From positions 4,836,001 through 4,900,000 of the forward strand of contig NZ_CP040889.1 in assembly GCF_006171285.1 (NCBI RefSeq): a stretch of 64,000 nucleotides of DNA. Direction: 5' to 3'. Of the stretch, positions 17,249 through 26,719 are shown piece after piece. The position numbers and the translations under genes are program-made. Numbering within the stretch: the stretch's first letter is position 1; each line of letters opens with the position of its first letter. Source of the stretch: Leclercia adecarboxylata (lineage in GTDB: Bacteria > Pseudomonadota > Gammaproteobacteria > Enterobacterales > Enterobacteriaceae). The notes beneath the pieces were generated by a model. The model saw nothing but the letters and a program-made list of their open reading frames with translations. It was not told the origin of the DNA and made no database searches.

Positions 17249-19893
17249 TATTCACTGTCCTTTCGTAGCTCAATCACAATGCCGTCCTCTTCATCCCATG
17301 CCAGCTCGAGATATTCCGGGCTCTGCTTTGCGGCCTTGTGTATCAGCAATTGCTGGCTCAGAACGGGCAGAATTTGTTGATTCAGCAGACTGTCGACGTT
17401 GCGAGCCCCCGTGTCTGGCAGCAGACAGGCGGCGGTAAGCGCATCGTAAAGGCTGTCAGCGATGATAGTTTTTATTCCGTAATGCCGCTTCAGACGCTGA
17501 CTTACCTGGTCCAGCTTCATTCCAACAATGCTGCGCATTGCGGCTGGAGACAGTGTCCTGAAAATCACCGTCTGGAAGCGTGCCAGAAGCGCAGGCTGGA
17601 AATGTTCTCGCAGCAGCGGACGCAGCAGTTCCTGTATGTCTGATTCAGTCGCATCAGGCTGTTCGTCCAGCATCTGCATGATGTGGTCACTGCCGAGATT
17701 CGAGGTCATCAGGATCACGGTGTTGCGGAAGTCGATTTCACGCCCTTCGCCGTCGCGCATAAAGCCACGGTCAAAGACCTGATAAAACAGGTTCATCACA
17801 TCCCGATGGGCTTTCTCCACTTCATCGAGCAGCACCACGCTGTACGGCCGCTTACGGACTGCCTCGGTGAGTATGCCTCCCTGGCCGTAGCCAACGTATC
17901 CCGGCGGCGAGCCTTTAAGCTGCGAGACAGTGTGAGGTTCCTGGTATTCAGAAAGATTGATGGTGATAAGGGATTTCTCGCCACCAAACAGTTCGTCCGC
18001 TAACGCCAGCGCGGTTTCGGTCTTACCGGTGCCGCTCGGGCCAGTTAGCAGGAATACACCCTGTGGCCCGTTTTCTGGCGCAAGCCCGGTTTTTGAAGCG
18101 CGAAGGCGTTGAGCGATGGCATTCAGGGCCACGTCCTGGCCGACGACCCTTTTTCCAAGATTATCCTCCAGGGTCAACAGTTCCGTCTGCTCATCCTTCA
18201 TCAATGAGGAGAGCGGCACGCCGGTCCAGTCGGCAATTACGGTGGCGACGGTGCGCGCGTCCACGTCCAGACCCAGTAACGGGTTACTTTGCTGAACGTC
18301 ACCTAGTTGGTTCTGCAGATCGGCAATTTCCGCCTGGCGGGAGATATCCGCGCGGCAGGCAAGCAACTGTTCCGTCAGTTTCAGCTCCTGGCCGTACTGC
18401 GTTTCCCGTTCGTCGAGCTGCAGGATAATGCGTATTTCTTCCTGTTCGATGGTTGCCAGACGTTCGCCATGGGTGCTTTTACCCATTGCAAGATCTTCCA
18501 GCAGCGCCTGCTTCTCCATATCCAGCGCCGTAAGCTGAGCTTTTATATGGGTCAGCTGTTCAGGCACGGTATCCAGGCTCATGCGGATCCGCGCCGAGGC
18601 AGTGTCCAGCAGATCCACCGCTTTGTCAGGTAACTGGCGGCCTGTCAGATAGCGCCTGGAAAGAGTGACGGCAGCTTTGACTGCCTCATCCGTAATGTGC
18701 ACCCCGTGGTGCTCTGCGTAGCGCGACTTAAGGCCGCGTAGCATCAGGCAGGCGGTATCGTCGTCCGGTTCGTCCACTTTCACCATCTGGAAGCGGCGCT
18801 CCAGTGCGGCATCGCGCTCAAAATACTGCTTATACTCACTCCAGGTGGTGGCAGCGATGGTTCTGAGTTCGCCGCGGGCAAGAGCCGGTTTCAGCAGGTT
18901 GGCAGCATCGGCTCCACCCGCCTGGTTGCCGGCACCGATAATGGTATGGGCCTCGTCAATAAACAGCAGCACAGGTAAAGGTGACTGTTGCACGGCTTCG
19001 ATAATATTTTTCAGGCGCTGTTCGAACTCCCCTTTAACACCCGCTCCCGCCTGCAAGAGGCCAAGATCGAGGGTGCGCACAGAGACAGGTTTCAGCGCGT
19101 CCGGGACGTTGCCTTCGGCGATCCTGAGTGCCAGCCCCTCAACCAGCGCCGTTTTACCCACACCGGGTTCACCAACCAGAATGGGGTTGTTTTTGCGACG
19201 CCGGGACAGGATATCCACCATCTGGCGGATTTCATTGTCGCGGCCAAATACCGGATCGATTTTGCCGTCACGGGCGCGGGCGGTGACGTCCAGGGTGAAT
19301 TTATCCAGCGCGTTCTGGAGTGCCGGGTTCAGTTCGCCCGCTTTTATATCTGCATCCATTGCACGACCAACAAACTCCATATCTCCGCTGTGCCCCTGCG
19401 CCAGCTCCGCGTCCTGTTGCACTTCGGGACGTTCATCGGATTGTGCATCCAGCAGCGGGCGGAGACGTTCAAGCTGGCTTTGTGCCAGGGTCAATAGCGG
19501 CCAAAGACCATCGCACCGAACCTGTTTCGGGTTTTCCACCAGCGCCATTAGCAGGTGAATGCTGCGGATATGCTCTTCCCCCGCGAGGGAAGCATGAAGC
19601 CATGCGTCCTGCATCAGGGTCTGAATATTATCTGAGAGCTGCGGACGACTGCGGACAGAACGGGGAAGCCTCTCCATGAAAGCCAGTAAATCCTGCCATA
19701 TCGCATCCATATCCCACTCATAGCGGCGGGCCAGCACCGTCAGGTCGCCTTCACCCTGCTCCAGTAACTTAAGTAACCAGTGCTCAGGCAGTATTTGCGC
19801 ATGAGCGCGGGTCTGGCACAGGGAGGCGGCATTTTCCATGGCGCGAGCGCAATAAGGATTAAGACGGCGTAACAGGACGGCTGGATTTTCCAT
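17248..19893 (-). CDS. tssH: T6SS sheath-recycling ATPase TssH (ClpV)
   Basis: This 881-residue AAA+ unfoldase disassembles contracted TssB/TssC sheaths. It has an N-terminal ClpN repeat domain, a first AAA module with GEPGVGKT and LFIDEAHTI, a coiled-coil middle domain, and a second AAA module with GPSGTGKTE and VVLLDEVEKAH, then the C-terminal D2-small domain. Length and order match ClpV. AGAGAG precedes the ATG at 19893. It is separated from hcp by tandem hairpins, so it probably receives only part of the upstream transcription. Confidence 0.96.
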   Translation of the reverse strand: MENPAVLLRRLNPYCARAMENAASLCQTRAHAQILPEHWLLKLLEQGEGDLTVLARRYEWDMDAIWQDLLAFMERLPRSVRSRPQLSDNIQTLMQDAWLHASLAGEEHIRSIHLLMALVENPKQVRCDGLWPLLTLAQSQLERLRPLLDAQSDERPEVQQDAELAQGHSGDMEFVGRAMDADIKAGELNPALQNALDKFTLDVTARARDGKIDPVFGRDNEIRQMVDILSRRRKNNPILVGEPGVGKTALVEGLALRIAEGNVPDALKPVSVRTLDLGLLQAGAGVKGEFEQRLKNIIEAVQQSPLPVLLFIDEAHTIIGAGNQAGGADAANLLKPALARGELRTIAATTWSEYKQYFERDAALERRFQMVKVDEPDDDTACLMLRGLKSRYAEHHGVHITDEAVKAAVTLSRRYLTGRQLPDKAVDLLDTASARIRMSLDTVPEQLTHIKAQLTALDMEKQALLEDLAMGKSTHGERLATIEQEEIRIILQLDERETQYGQELKLTEQLLACRADISRQAEIADLQNQLGDVQQSNPLLGLDVDARTVATVIADWTGVPLSSLMKDEQTELLTLEDNLGKRVVGQDVALNAIAQRLRASKTGLAPENGPQGVFLLTGPSGTGKTETALALADELFGGEKSLITINLSEYQEPHTVSQLKGSPPGYVGYGQGGILTEAVRKRPYSVVLLDEVEKAHRDVMNLFYQVFDRGFMRDGEGREIDFRNTVILMTSNLGSDHIMQMLDEQPDATESDIQELLRPLLREHFQPALLARFQTVIFRTLSPAAMRSIVGMKLDQVSQRLKRHYGIKTIIADSLYDALTAACLLPDTGARNVDSLLNQQILPVLSQQLLIHKAAKQSPEYLELAWDEEDGIVIELRKDSE

Positions 19894-19998
19894 GAGAGTC
19901 TCTCTTTGTCAGTTCCGGACACGCTACCGCCCATCGCTTTTCCTGACAGAAGGAAACCAAAGCGCATAAGGTCAGGCAGGCAAATTGTGTTTTTCTTT

Positions 19999-20027
19999 GC
20001 TGAAGACCCGCTTATCAGGTCTTCAGC
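19999..20027 (-). other. Second stem-loop between hcp and clpV
   Basis: GCTGAAGACC (19999-20008) pairs perfectly with GGTCTTCAGC (20018-20027) around a 9-base loop. It follows the hcp terminator in the direction of transcription but has no T run on the minus strand. It could stabilise transcripts or slow read-through into clpV. Confidence 0.6.
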
Positions 20028-20059
20028 AAAAAAACTGCGGACAGAAGAATCTGTCCGCA
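20028..20059 (-). terminator. Rho-independent terminator just after hcp
   Basis: TGCGGACAG (20036-20044) and CTGTCCGCA (20051-20059) form a 9-bp stem with a 6-base loop, followed on the minus strand by GTTTTTTT. It begins seven bases after the hcp stop and precedes clpV. It should end most transcripts after hcp and leave clpV and the cargo genes at lower level. Confidence 0.88.
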
Positions 20060-20065
20060 TCGGGA

Positions 20066-20557
20066 TTAGGCGGTAGCGCGTTCGTTCCAGGAATCGGAGT
20101 GAATGATGTTGCCGTCTTTGTAAGTCCAGGTGATTTTTTCGTAGCGCAGCTCAATCTGTTCAAGATGGTTGTGCTTCTCTTTGGAAGGGTCTTTGATGTC
20201 ATGCATCAGCGGGTTAACCTTCACCACTTTCACATTTTCAAGTTTGGTGTTGAAGTACTCGACCTCCTGACCCGCGTCGTTGATCTTGTACCACTTAAAT
20301 TCCGCAGACTTCAGTGTCTGGCCCGTAGTGACTGCCTTGTAGAGATACGGGCTGGAAGATTCGATCTCCTTGGTGAACAGGAACGGGGTGTGGATACGAG
20401 TACCGGTCAGCTTACCGGTATTGTTGTCGGTCGGGATGTAAAGGTTATGTTCCTGCGCTACAACCTCAATACTGCCTTCACGATCCTTAACGTCCACGGA
20501 ACCTTTGATGTCCGCGCCGCCGTCGTCCTTCAGCCACAGATAAACAGGAATTGCCAT
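20066..20557 (-). CDS. hcp: T6SS tube protein Hcp (TssD)
   Basis: This 163-residue protein is of the Hcp1 family. It starts MAIPVYLWLKDDGGADIKGS and contains EVVAQEHNLYIPTD and LEQIELRYEKITWTYKDGN, the family's typical blocks. Hexameric rings stack into the inner tube that is fired with the spike. The length matches other Hcp proteins and there is no toxin extension. It lies five bases after the OmpA-domain gene. A strong terminator follows, consistent with hcp being the most expressed gene of the cluster. Confidence 0.97.
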   Translation of the reverse strand: MAIPVYLWLKDDGGADIKGSVDVKDREGSIEVVAQEHNLYIPTDNNTGKLTGTRIHTPFLFTKEIESSSPYLYKAVTTGQTLKSAEFKWYKINDAGQEVEYFNTKLENVKVVKVNPLMHDIKDPSKEKHNHLEQIELRYEKITWTYKDGNIIHSDSWNERATA

Positions 20558-20562
20558 GTTAA

Positions 20563-22272
20563 TTACTCCATTTCATTTTTTGATACGTCACCATCCTGAG
20601 ATGACGTAAGGGGGGTGTCCGGTAACTGGCAGGCATTTGCCTGTGGCACCAGACTGATTTCGACACGGCGGTTCAGCGCACGGCCTTCTGTCGTGTCGTT
20701 GTTGGCGACAGGTCGGCTTTCACCGTAGCCCTGCACCGCAAAGCAACTCTCCGGTACGTCGCCGGTATCCCGCATCCAGTCGCGAACAGACTCCGCACGC
20801 TTCAGGGAAAGCATCTGATTGGACTTGTCGTCACCGGTGTTATCGGTATGGCCAGCAACGACAATCAGCCAGCCGGGTTTCGCTTTGATGCCAACAAGCG
20901 ATTTCACCAGGAGCTTTGTGGAACCAGGTTTAAGTGACCATTTACCGGTATCGAACAATGACATGCTGTCGAGGCGAATGGTCTGTGGTTCCTGGATTAC
21001 GGTCTTAATCACCGGGAGAGGTAGCGCCCAGTCATTAATAGCTGCTTCTACGGGAGGAAGGAGACGCATTCCTTGATACAGTCCGAGCCCGTAACGCAGG
21101 GGCTCACCACGACGCAGCCAGTCTTCTAACATTTGGCTGTCGGCACGGAGTCGCTGCTGCGCCTGCAACTTCGGTGCTGGAGGGGTACCTGTAAGACGGT
21201 GGTAAACAGCAAGATGATCGCCGACGCTGCTGACCAGTCGTTGGTTGTTGATAAAGGAAGCCAGCATCGCCAGTGCGAGGAACAGGAAACAAATTGCACC
21301 GGCCAGACGAGCATCTTTCATCAAACGGCTGATGCCATGGCGACGAGGCAGATGCGGAAGAATAAGATCTGGAAGGGGCAGCACCTCAGATCCGCAGGCA
21401 ACGTCCGGGCGCAGCGTGGTTACACGGGCTATTTGCTGTTGCCAGAGATTATCTGCAACCGCATAGACCGGAGTCAGACATATTCCCGTGGTGCAAGGCA
21501 TTAGAGAGGGAACCTCTCCATGATGGATGCTGAGTGGTTGTGAAACATGCTCTTCAATCAGGGCAAGAACGCTCTCCAGCCAGAGCGCATAATAAAGACG
21601 TGAAGCATGGCTTCCTGACTCTCTCAGCCACTCGGCAACTGATAGGGCAATATGACCATTCTGCAGCACAGTTACACCAGGCTGATCGGATGTAACTGTA
21701 AACCATCGAACATCATCCTCATGCCCGGCATCTGGAGGGGTTAGCCAGACCACGAGCCAGATGGGTGGCAGACCATTCAACCAGGTTCGACATTGCACAA
21801 TGCTGCGTCGCCATTCCCGAAGGGTCTGAGCTGCTGCCTCTTCGTTTTTATGCTGTTCAGGCAGCACCGCCAACATTACGGACACCTGCGACACTAGAGT
21901 CGGACGGACAGCAGAAAGATGTTGCGCTAGTAACGGGAGTTGTTCGGTATTTCTTGCCCGCAAATACCAACCATGACGCGTTTCACGATAATCCATATCT
22001 GCTGAAAACAGGGATGCGGTATCGCCGCAAACCAGCGTTACCATGCCCTTATAATTCTCAGGCGGCAGGTTGTTATCTGTTGTCGGTCCACTGTCAGGCT
22101 GACTGAGGCGTAACTGCCGCCACTGATGCCAGAGGATGACGCCGGAAATAACTAATATGCAAAAGCTGAGTGTAATGCGGTACACAGCGTAGGCACGCCA
22201 GAAATCCAGCACCAACCACAAGGCAAGAATTGTGGCAAGAAGCGTGAGGAAAACACGAGAGTAATCACGCAT
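20563..22272 (-). CDS. T6SS OmpA-domain membrane protein (TssL-associated)
   Basis: This 569-residue protein has two hydrophobic helices near the N-terminus (residues about 8-50), another near 325-343, and a C-terminal OmpA/MotB domain (residues about 430-545). The latter holds DSMSLFDTGKWSLKPGS and VVAGHTDNTGDDKSNQ, with RALNRRVEIS at the end, the peptidoglycan-binding pattern. In clusters where TssL is short, this separate protein is thought to fix the membrane complex to the cell wall. It sits three bases after tssL. Confidence 0.85.
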   Translation of the reverse strand: MRDYSRVFLTLLATILALWLVLDFWRAYAVYRITLSFCILVISGVILWHQWRQLRLSQPDSGPTTDNNLPPENYKGMVTLVCGDTASLFSADMDYRETRHGWYLRARNTEQLPLLAQHLSAVRPTLVSQVSVMLAVLPEQHKNEEAAAQTLREWRRSIVQCRTWLNGLPPIWLVVWLTPPDAGHEDDVRWFTVTSDQPGVTVLQNGHIALSVAEWLRESGSHASRLYYALWLESVLALIEEHVSQPLSIHHGEVPSLMPCTTGICLTPVYAVADNLWQQQIARVTTLRPDVACGSEVLPLPDLILPHLPRRHGISRLMKDARLAGAICFLFLALAMLASFINNQRLVSSVGDHLAVYHRLTGTPPAPKLQAQQRLRADSQMLEDWLRRGEPLRYGLGLYQGMRLLPPVEAAINDWALPLPVIKTVIQEPQTIRLDSMSLFDTGKWSLKPGSTKLLVKSLVGIKAKPGWLIVVAGHTDNTGDDKSNQMLSLKRAESVRDWMRDTGDVPESCFAVQGYGESRPVANNDTTEGRALNRRVEISLVPQANACQLPDTPLTSSQDGDVSKNEME

Positions 22273-22275
22273 CCC

Positions 22276-22929
22276 TTATCCCTGCCCTGCTATTTGCGCC
22301 ACCATCTGCGACAATAAAGAGGAAAAGATGAACCAAAGAGCCGTCAGTGCAGCGCCTCCTACCACCCAGCCCAACCAGTACAGTCGACGTCCGCTTCTTA
22401 GTCCGGTTGGCCTGACGACTAAAGGGGCATCCTGCGATAAGTTAAAAGGCGGCACACGCTCGCTGAGCGCGCGCACTACGTCTTCCCGTCGCTCATCGTC
22501 CTGCGCCCGATACTGGCCAACAAAGCCCAGTTGCAAGGTTCGAAACAGACAAGTCAGAACCATCGCATCAGCCGCAGGCTCGCGCAGAATCGTACGAATG
22601 CGTTCCCACAACTCTTCTCCAGCGTTCAGCGTACTGAAAAAACGGGCCTGCAACGGATCCTTGCGCCATTTGCGGTAGCCATCATCCTGTTTATCACGGT
22701 TCAATACGCTTTCATCCAGCAGAGCGCAGTACGCATAAAGCATGCGCTCACAGCTCATTTCACTAAAGCCAGCACTGGTTAGTGAATCTCGGGCATCGCT
22801 CACCCAACGGCAAGCCCGCCGATAGAGCGCTTCGCCGTCCTGAATATCTTGGCCGCTGCGCAACTGGCTCACCATCAACCAGCCCGGATAAAAAATTCGA
22901 TTAATCAGGTCGATATCAGGAGTGTTCAT
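22276..22929 (-). CDS. tssL: T6SS inner-membrane protein TssL (DotU/IcmH family)
   Basis: This 217-residue DotU-family protein has a cytosolic helical domain (YAYCALLDESVLNR, PLQARFFSTLNAGEELWERI and LGFVGQYR are the family signature blocks) and one C-terminal membrane helix near residues 188-210. It joins TssM in the membrane complex. It lacks the C-terminal peptidoglycan-binding domain found in some TssL proteins, which the next gene supplies. It overlaps the tssK stop by four bases (ATGA). Confidence 0.95.
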   Translation of the reverse strand: MNTPDIDLINRIFYPGWLMVSQLRSGQDIQDGEALYRRACRWVSDARDSLTSAGFSEMSCERMLYAYCALLDESVLNRDKQDDGYRKWRKDPLQARFFSTLNAGEELWERIRTILREPAADAMVLTCLFRTLQLGFVGQYRAQDDERREDVVRALSERVPPFNLSQDAPLVVRPTGLRSGRRLYWLGWVVGGAALTALWFIFSSLLSQMVAQIAGQG

Positions 22930-24266
22930 GAGCGCAGCACCGCAAACAGTTCTAGTTTCACTTCGCCAAGAGATTCAGGGGTATAGAAGGTACAGTTTCC
23001 AGCTTCTAACATGGCGCGGGCAGCATCTGTGGAGAGATCAAGCGCGAAGTACTGATTCTCCAGACGCAATGGAATAGCCGCTGGCACATGGCTCAGAGGT
23101 TTAATCACCATTCCACTCAGGGCGATATTCACCACTTCAGAAACATCATCATGGCTACCTGCTTTACAGAGCTGTGGGAAACGAGTCTGCAATTCGTGGT
23201 TTGGCATGCTTGAACGGACAGACAAATAGAAATCTGCACCCTCACGCAACCGCGCATCATGCAGTTTCCCGCGCCAAATCTCCTTGTCATCATCCTGCTC
23301 CAGGGTAATGGCGATAACCCGCGAAGGCAGAGTGGCTTCCAGCAGTTGGTCCAACAGAGTAAATAGTGGTGGGAATACCTGCTCCGGAGTTTCATGCCTG
23401 TAAAGGGGAATATCATCGGCGTTATGTTCAAGAGAAAAGGTCAGCAGGCTGCCAGCAAATCGTGCCAGTTCACGGTAAAGCAATTCAGGATGACGCGAAG
23501 GTGTTTGATGCAGTTCCTTCAGTACGGGCTCCGCACTGTTCAGTGCATTAAGCAACCAGAACAGAGAAACATCTGCCACCGCAAAGTCCGCCATCCGCTC
23601 ATTGCTTTCACGGCGCATAGCCATCAGCAGCTTACGTCGCGCCGCTAAACGGTGAAGCAGATCGCCCAACTCGCTGACAAGGTAGGGGCTGGCCGACAAT
23701 GACAGCAGTGGCGGAATGAAATGCCTATCAAGGATCCACTGCCCCTGCAGGTTATGAATTAGCCTGGCTACTGGACATGTTAACCAGGCACTGTTTTCCT
23801 GACTGGACAGACGAAGCGCAAGTGAATGGCGTAGTACTTCCAGTTCGCTGCGTTCGTGACCAGCAAGTTCCTGTACCGTCACGCGTTCAGACAACCACCG
23901 ACGCGGACGGACGCTGTCACTGCCATCATCCAGATTGCCGCCGTTTGCATTAAGCAGCGGGAGACACAACAGGATCTCCACGGTCTTCAACCCGGTAGCT
24001 GTTAAATCGCATACCGGGGGGAGATTATCTGCCAGTTCCGTGTCGATTAGCGTCCCATCAGCAAATCGCACCGCCAGACGTGTTACGTTGAGCCTGGAGA
24101 GCGCAAGCGCGCCCTCGTCGAACTCAGCACTCAGTACGCCCCACGGATGCGCCAGCGCCATCCTTGAGACTGTGTCAGCCACATGCGCATCCCAGCGCGC
24201 CTGCTGCTGGAACTGCTGCGGAGCCAAAAAAGCCCCGTCATTCCATAACGGGCGGTATATCTTCAT
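22926..24266 (-). CDS. tssK: T6SS baseplate subunit TssK
   Basis: This 446-residue member of the TssK (VasE/ImpJ) family contains WNDGAFLAPQQFQQQARWD at the N-terminus, the classical family opening, and LPLRLENQYFALDL in the C-terminal domain. TssK trimers link the TssF/TssG wedges to the TssM/TssL membrane complex. It lies between tssC (15-bp gap) and tssL (4-bp overlap), the expected order. Confidence 0.95.
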   Translation of the reverse strand: MKIYRPLWNDGAFLAPQQFQQQARWDAHVADTVSRMALAHPWGVLSAEFDEGALALSRLNVTRLAVRFADGTLIDTELADNLPPVCDLTATGLKTVEILLCLPLLNANGGNLDDGSDSVRPRRWLSERVTVQELAGHERSELEVLRHSLALRLSSQENSAWLTCPVARLIHNLQGQWILDRHFIPPLLSLSASPYLVSELGDLLHRLAARRKLLMAMRRESNERMADFAVADVSLFWLLNALNSAEPVLKELHQTPSRHPELLYRELARFAGSLLTFSLEHNADDIPLYRHETPEQVFPPLFTLLDQLLEATLPSRVIAITLEQDDDKEIWRGKLHDARLREGADFYLSVRSSMPNHELQTRFPQLCKAGSHDDVSEVVNIALSGMVIKPLSHVPAAIPLRLENQYFALDLSTDAARAMLEAGNCTFYTPESLGEVKLELFAVLRS

Positions 24267-24281
24267 TGCAACTCCCGCGCC

Positions 24282-25817
24282 TTACGCCTTCGCCTTCGGC
24301 ATCTGCGATACCAGAGACAGGTTCACGTCCATCCCTTCAACCTGGAAGTGCGGCACCGCATACAGCTTCACGCGGAAGAAACCTGGGTTATCTTCGATAT
24401 CTTCCACAACCACTTTCGCATCACGCAGCGGATGGGAGGCCTGCAGTTCGTCGCCCGGATCGGTCATTTCAGTGACCAGACCACGTACCCAGGTATTCAG
24501 CTCCAGCTCCAGCAGACGACGGTCTTTAGTGGTACCGATGTTTTCGCGTTGAATCAGCTTCAGGTAATGCGCGATACGGGAGAGCAGGAAGATATACGGC
24601 AGGCGCGCGTTGATGCGGCTGTTGGCCGTTGCATCGGCGGTATCGTACAGCGCCGGTTTCTGGGCGGAGTTCGCCGAGAAGAAGCAGGCATAATCGCGGT
24701 TTTTGTAGTACGACAGGGGGATAAAGCCGAGATTCGCGAACTCAAATTCGCGGGTTTCCGGGATCATTACCTCAGACGGAATTTTCACCTGGTTGCCGGT
24801 ACCGAGATCGTACAGGTGGATTGGCAGGTCTTTCACCGCACCGCCGGCCTGCGGGCCACGGATCTGCACGCACCAGCCGTTATTAATGAAGCTCTTCACC
24901 ATATTGGAAGCAAAAGAGAACGACGCGCTGGTCCAGAGATATTTCTCGTGATCCGGGCCTTTGACCTGCTCAACGTAGTTGAAGCTGCGCACCGGAATGG
25001 TATCCGGGCCATAGGGCAGACGCCCAAGTACGCGCGGCATCACCAGACCGATATAGCGGGAGTCGTCTGTATCGCGGAAAGATTTCCAGTTGATGTATTC
25101 GGCGCGATCAAAATAGTTGCCGATATCTTTAATCGCAGCCACCTCTTCCATGGATTCTTTCAGGAAGAATTTTGGTCCAACAGAACCAATAAACGGCATA
25201 TGCGCCGCGGCAGACACTTTAGAAATATTACGCAGCAGCGCCACATCCTGCGGGCTTGCGTCAAACTCATAAGAAGAGATCACCGAGCCAATTGGCTCAC
25301 CGCCTGGGGTGTCGTACTCGGCAGTGTAGGTGTGCCAGTATAGTCCGCTTTGAACCAGCTCCGGCGCGTCTTCAAAGTCCTGGCGCAGCGCATCTTTGGA
25401 AACATCCAGAATTTCAGTTTTCACGTTCTGTCGATAATCGGTGTTATCGACCAGCTGCTTCAGGCCGCGCCACAATGACTCTACTTTCTGGAACTCTTCA
25501 TGGCGCATCACCGCGTCCAGCTGGCGGCTGATTTGATAATCGAGCTCCGCGATATGGTGATCGATAAGCGTTTTGTCGAGCTTATCTACCTGCTGGCCGG
25601 ATTTACGGATACAGTCCATAAATACCTGCATCGCGGCCGTGAGGCGCTCACCCGCTGAGGCCTCGGCCAGCGCAGCATCATCCAGAAACGCATTAATATC
25701 TCCCAGGCTGGACGCCGGGGTCAGATTAATTTTTTCAAACAGAGAGGCATAAACTCCCTCTTTTTCCAGTACGGTAGTTTGCCCTTGAACAGAGCCATTT
25801 TCAGTATTTAAAGACAT
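24282..25817 (-). CDS. tssC: T6SS sheath large subunit TssC (VipB)
   Basis: This 511-residue sheath protein contains LWRGLKQLVDNTDYRQNVK, LLLRISKV-like VALLRNISKVSAAAHMPFIG, FANLGFIPLSYYKNRDYACF and a C-terminal VEDIEDNPGFFRVKLYAVPH, all typical of VipB/ImpD proteins. With TssB it forms the contractile sheath. A longer frame begins with GTG at 25856, but the ATG at 25817 has GGGA eight bases upstream and gives the family-like start MSLNTENGSVQG, so I chose it. Confidence 0.96.
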   Translation of the reverse strand: MSLNTENGSVQGQTTVLEKEGVYASLFEKINLTPASSLGDINAFLDDAALAEASAGERLTAAMQVFMDCIRKSGQQVDKLDKTLIDHHIAELDYQISRQLDAVMRHEEFQKVESLWRGLKQLVDNTDYRQNVKTEILDVSKDALRQDFEDAPELVQSGLYWHTYTAEYDTPGGEPIGSVISSYEFDASPQDVALLRNISKVSAAAHMPFIGSVGPKFFLKESMEEVAAIKDIGNYFDRAEYINWKSFRDTDDSRYIGLVMPRVLGRLPYGPDTIPVRSFNYVEQVKGPDHEKYLWTSASFSFASNMVKSFINNGWCVQIRGPQAGGAVKDLPIHLYDLGTGNQVKIPSEVMIPETREFEFANLGFIPLSYYKNRDYACFFSANSAQKPALYDTADATANSRINARLPYIFLLSRIAHYLKLIQRENIGTTKDRRLLELELNTWVRGLVTEMTDPGDELQASHPLRDAKVVVEDIEDNPGFFRVKLYAVPHFQVEGMDVNLSLVSQMPKAKA

Positions 25818-25859
25818 CAGCATATTCCCGGTTAATCCATTAAAAGACGTGTCCACACT

Positions 25860-26351
25860 TTATTTCGGGGCAAGCGCACTCATTTCGTCACGCAATTCCT
25901 GAGACAACGCTGGATCTTTGAGAATTTTCTCGAGCTCTTTTCTGAAAGTGGCGTTATCAAGGAGATTGGATTTGAGATCGCGTAATAAATTGCGCATCGC
26001 CAGCATCGCGCGCAGTTGTGGAATTTGGCGGGCAACCTGTTCAGTTTCGAAATCTTTCATGCTTGAGAACTGAAGTTGGATATTGTCTTCCGCACCCTCT
26101 CCCGTCAGCGTGTTCTGTACGGCCAGATTAATTTCCGGGTTAAACTCTGAAAGTACGCTATCAAAGTTATTTTTATTGACGTTGATTTTCTCACGTTCAG
26201 ATAGAACGCGTGATTCTTTACCATTACTGAAATCGCCAACCGTAAGAATTTTAAGTGGCAATTCAACTTTCTTCTGCGCGCCTCCGGTATGAAGAGCCAG
26301 TTTTAAATTTATTCGTGCCTTAGGCACTTCATTCTGCAACGAATCAGCCAT
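25860..26351 (-). CDS. tssB: T6SS sheath small subunit TssB (VipA)
   Basis: This 163-residue protein with SLQNEVPKARINLKLALHT, ELPLKILTVGDF and IPQLRAMLAMRNLLRDLKSN matches TssB/VipA/ImpB. It pairs with TssC in the sheath; its C-terminal helix is the ClpV-exposed element in the family. It is the first gene of the leftward tss operon, and the region upstream is an AT-rich gap with the likely promoter. AAGGAAAAGGGA precedes the ATG. Confidence 0.97.
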   Translation of the reverse strand: MADSLQNEVPKARINLKLALHTGGAQKKVELPLKILTVGDFSNGKESRVLSEREKINVNKNNFDSVLSEFNPEINLAVQNTLTGEGAEDNIQLQFSSMKDFETEQVARQIPQLRAMLAMRNLLRDLKSNLLDNATFRKELEKILKDPALSQELRDEMSALAPK

Positions 26352-26661
26352 AGCGGTCCCTTTTCCTTAAGGAATAGTTGTCGAGTAAAATTACATTTGT
26401 TCACGCACAGATATTAGAACACACAATTACAGAGGATCAACTAACTATTGTTCCAAAGTTGGACATTGACCCTACAACAGCCTGTAATTAAAATTGCAAG
26501 TATTACTACCTGACCTTTTCATATTAATAACACAAGACACACCTTCACAAATAAATAAAAACCAATCTACAAAGAGATATGCATATTATATTTATTTTTA
26601 ATTACTAACTTTATTGCAATTGATGATAACTATGATTTACCAGGGATAAAGAAATAAGGGC
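26352..26661. other. AT-rich intergenic region upstream of the T6SS operon
   Basis: About 310 bp without a gene separate tssB from the mppA terminator. The segment is strikingly AT-rich, especially 26560-26640 with runs such as TATATTTATTTTTAATTA, a kind of DNA H-NS tends to bind. It must hold the tss promoter and its control sites. I see one plausible sigma-70 promoter (listed separately) and no convincing operator, small ORF or RNA gene. Confidence 0.6.
26411..26440 (-). promoter_or_regulatory. Candidate sigma-70 promoter for tssB
   Basis: Read on the minus strand, TTGATC (26440-26435) and TAATAT (26416-26411) are 18 bases apart, about 60 bases before the tssB start. The -35 box contains a GATC Dam site; in E. 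coli Sci-1 GATC sites overlap the T6SS promoter control region. The match is moderate and other boxes are possible in such AT-rich DNA. Confidence 0.35.
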
Positions 26662-26692
26662 AAAAAAAAGGCGCTGAAGCAGCGCCTTTTTA
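26662..26692 (-). terminator. mppA terminator
   Basis: GGCGCTG (26670-26676) and CAGCGCC (26680-26686) form a 7-bp stem around AAG, with eight T residues after it on the minus strand and five on the plus strand. It ends mppA transcription and insulates the T6SS promoter region; it could work in both directions. Confidence 0.9.
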
Positions 26693-26719
26693 AAAGTTAT
26701 ACGCATATTCTGATATCGA

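Noticed and set aside
26349..26361. The sequence at the tssB start shares TAGCGGTCCC with the YcjW operator core and sits at the ATG as in ycjM.
   Set aside because: The opposite arm of the dyad (TGG) is absent and the outer bases differ, so the symmetry needed by a LacI dimer is lost. A 10-base match in 64 kb can be chance.
26618..26636. A Fur-box-like sequence (TGATGATAACTATGATT) in the T6SS upstream region.
   Set aside because: It misses several positions of the Fur dyad, lies about 270 bases from tssB, and such matches are common in AT-rich DNA.
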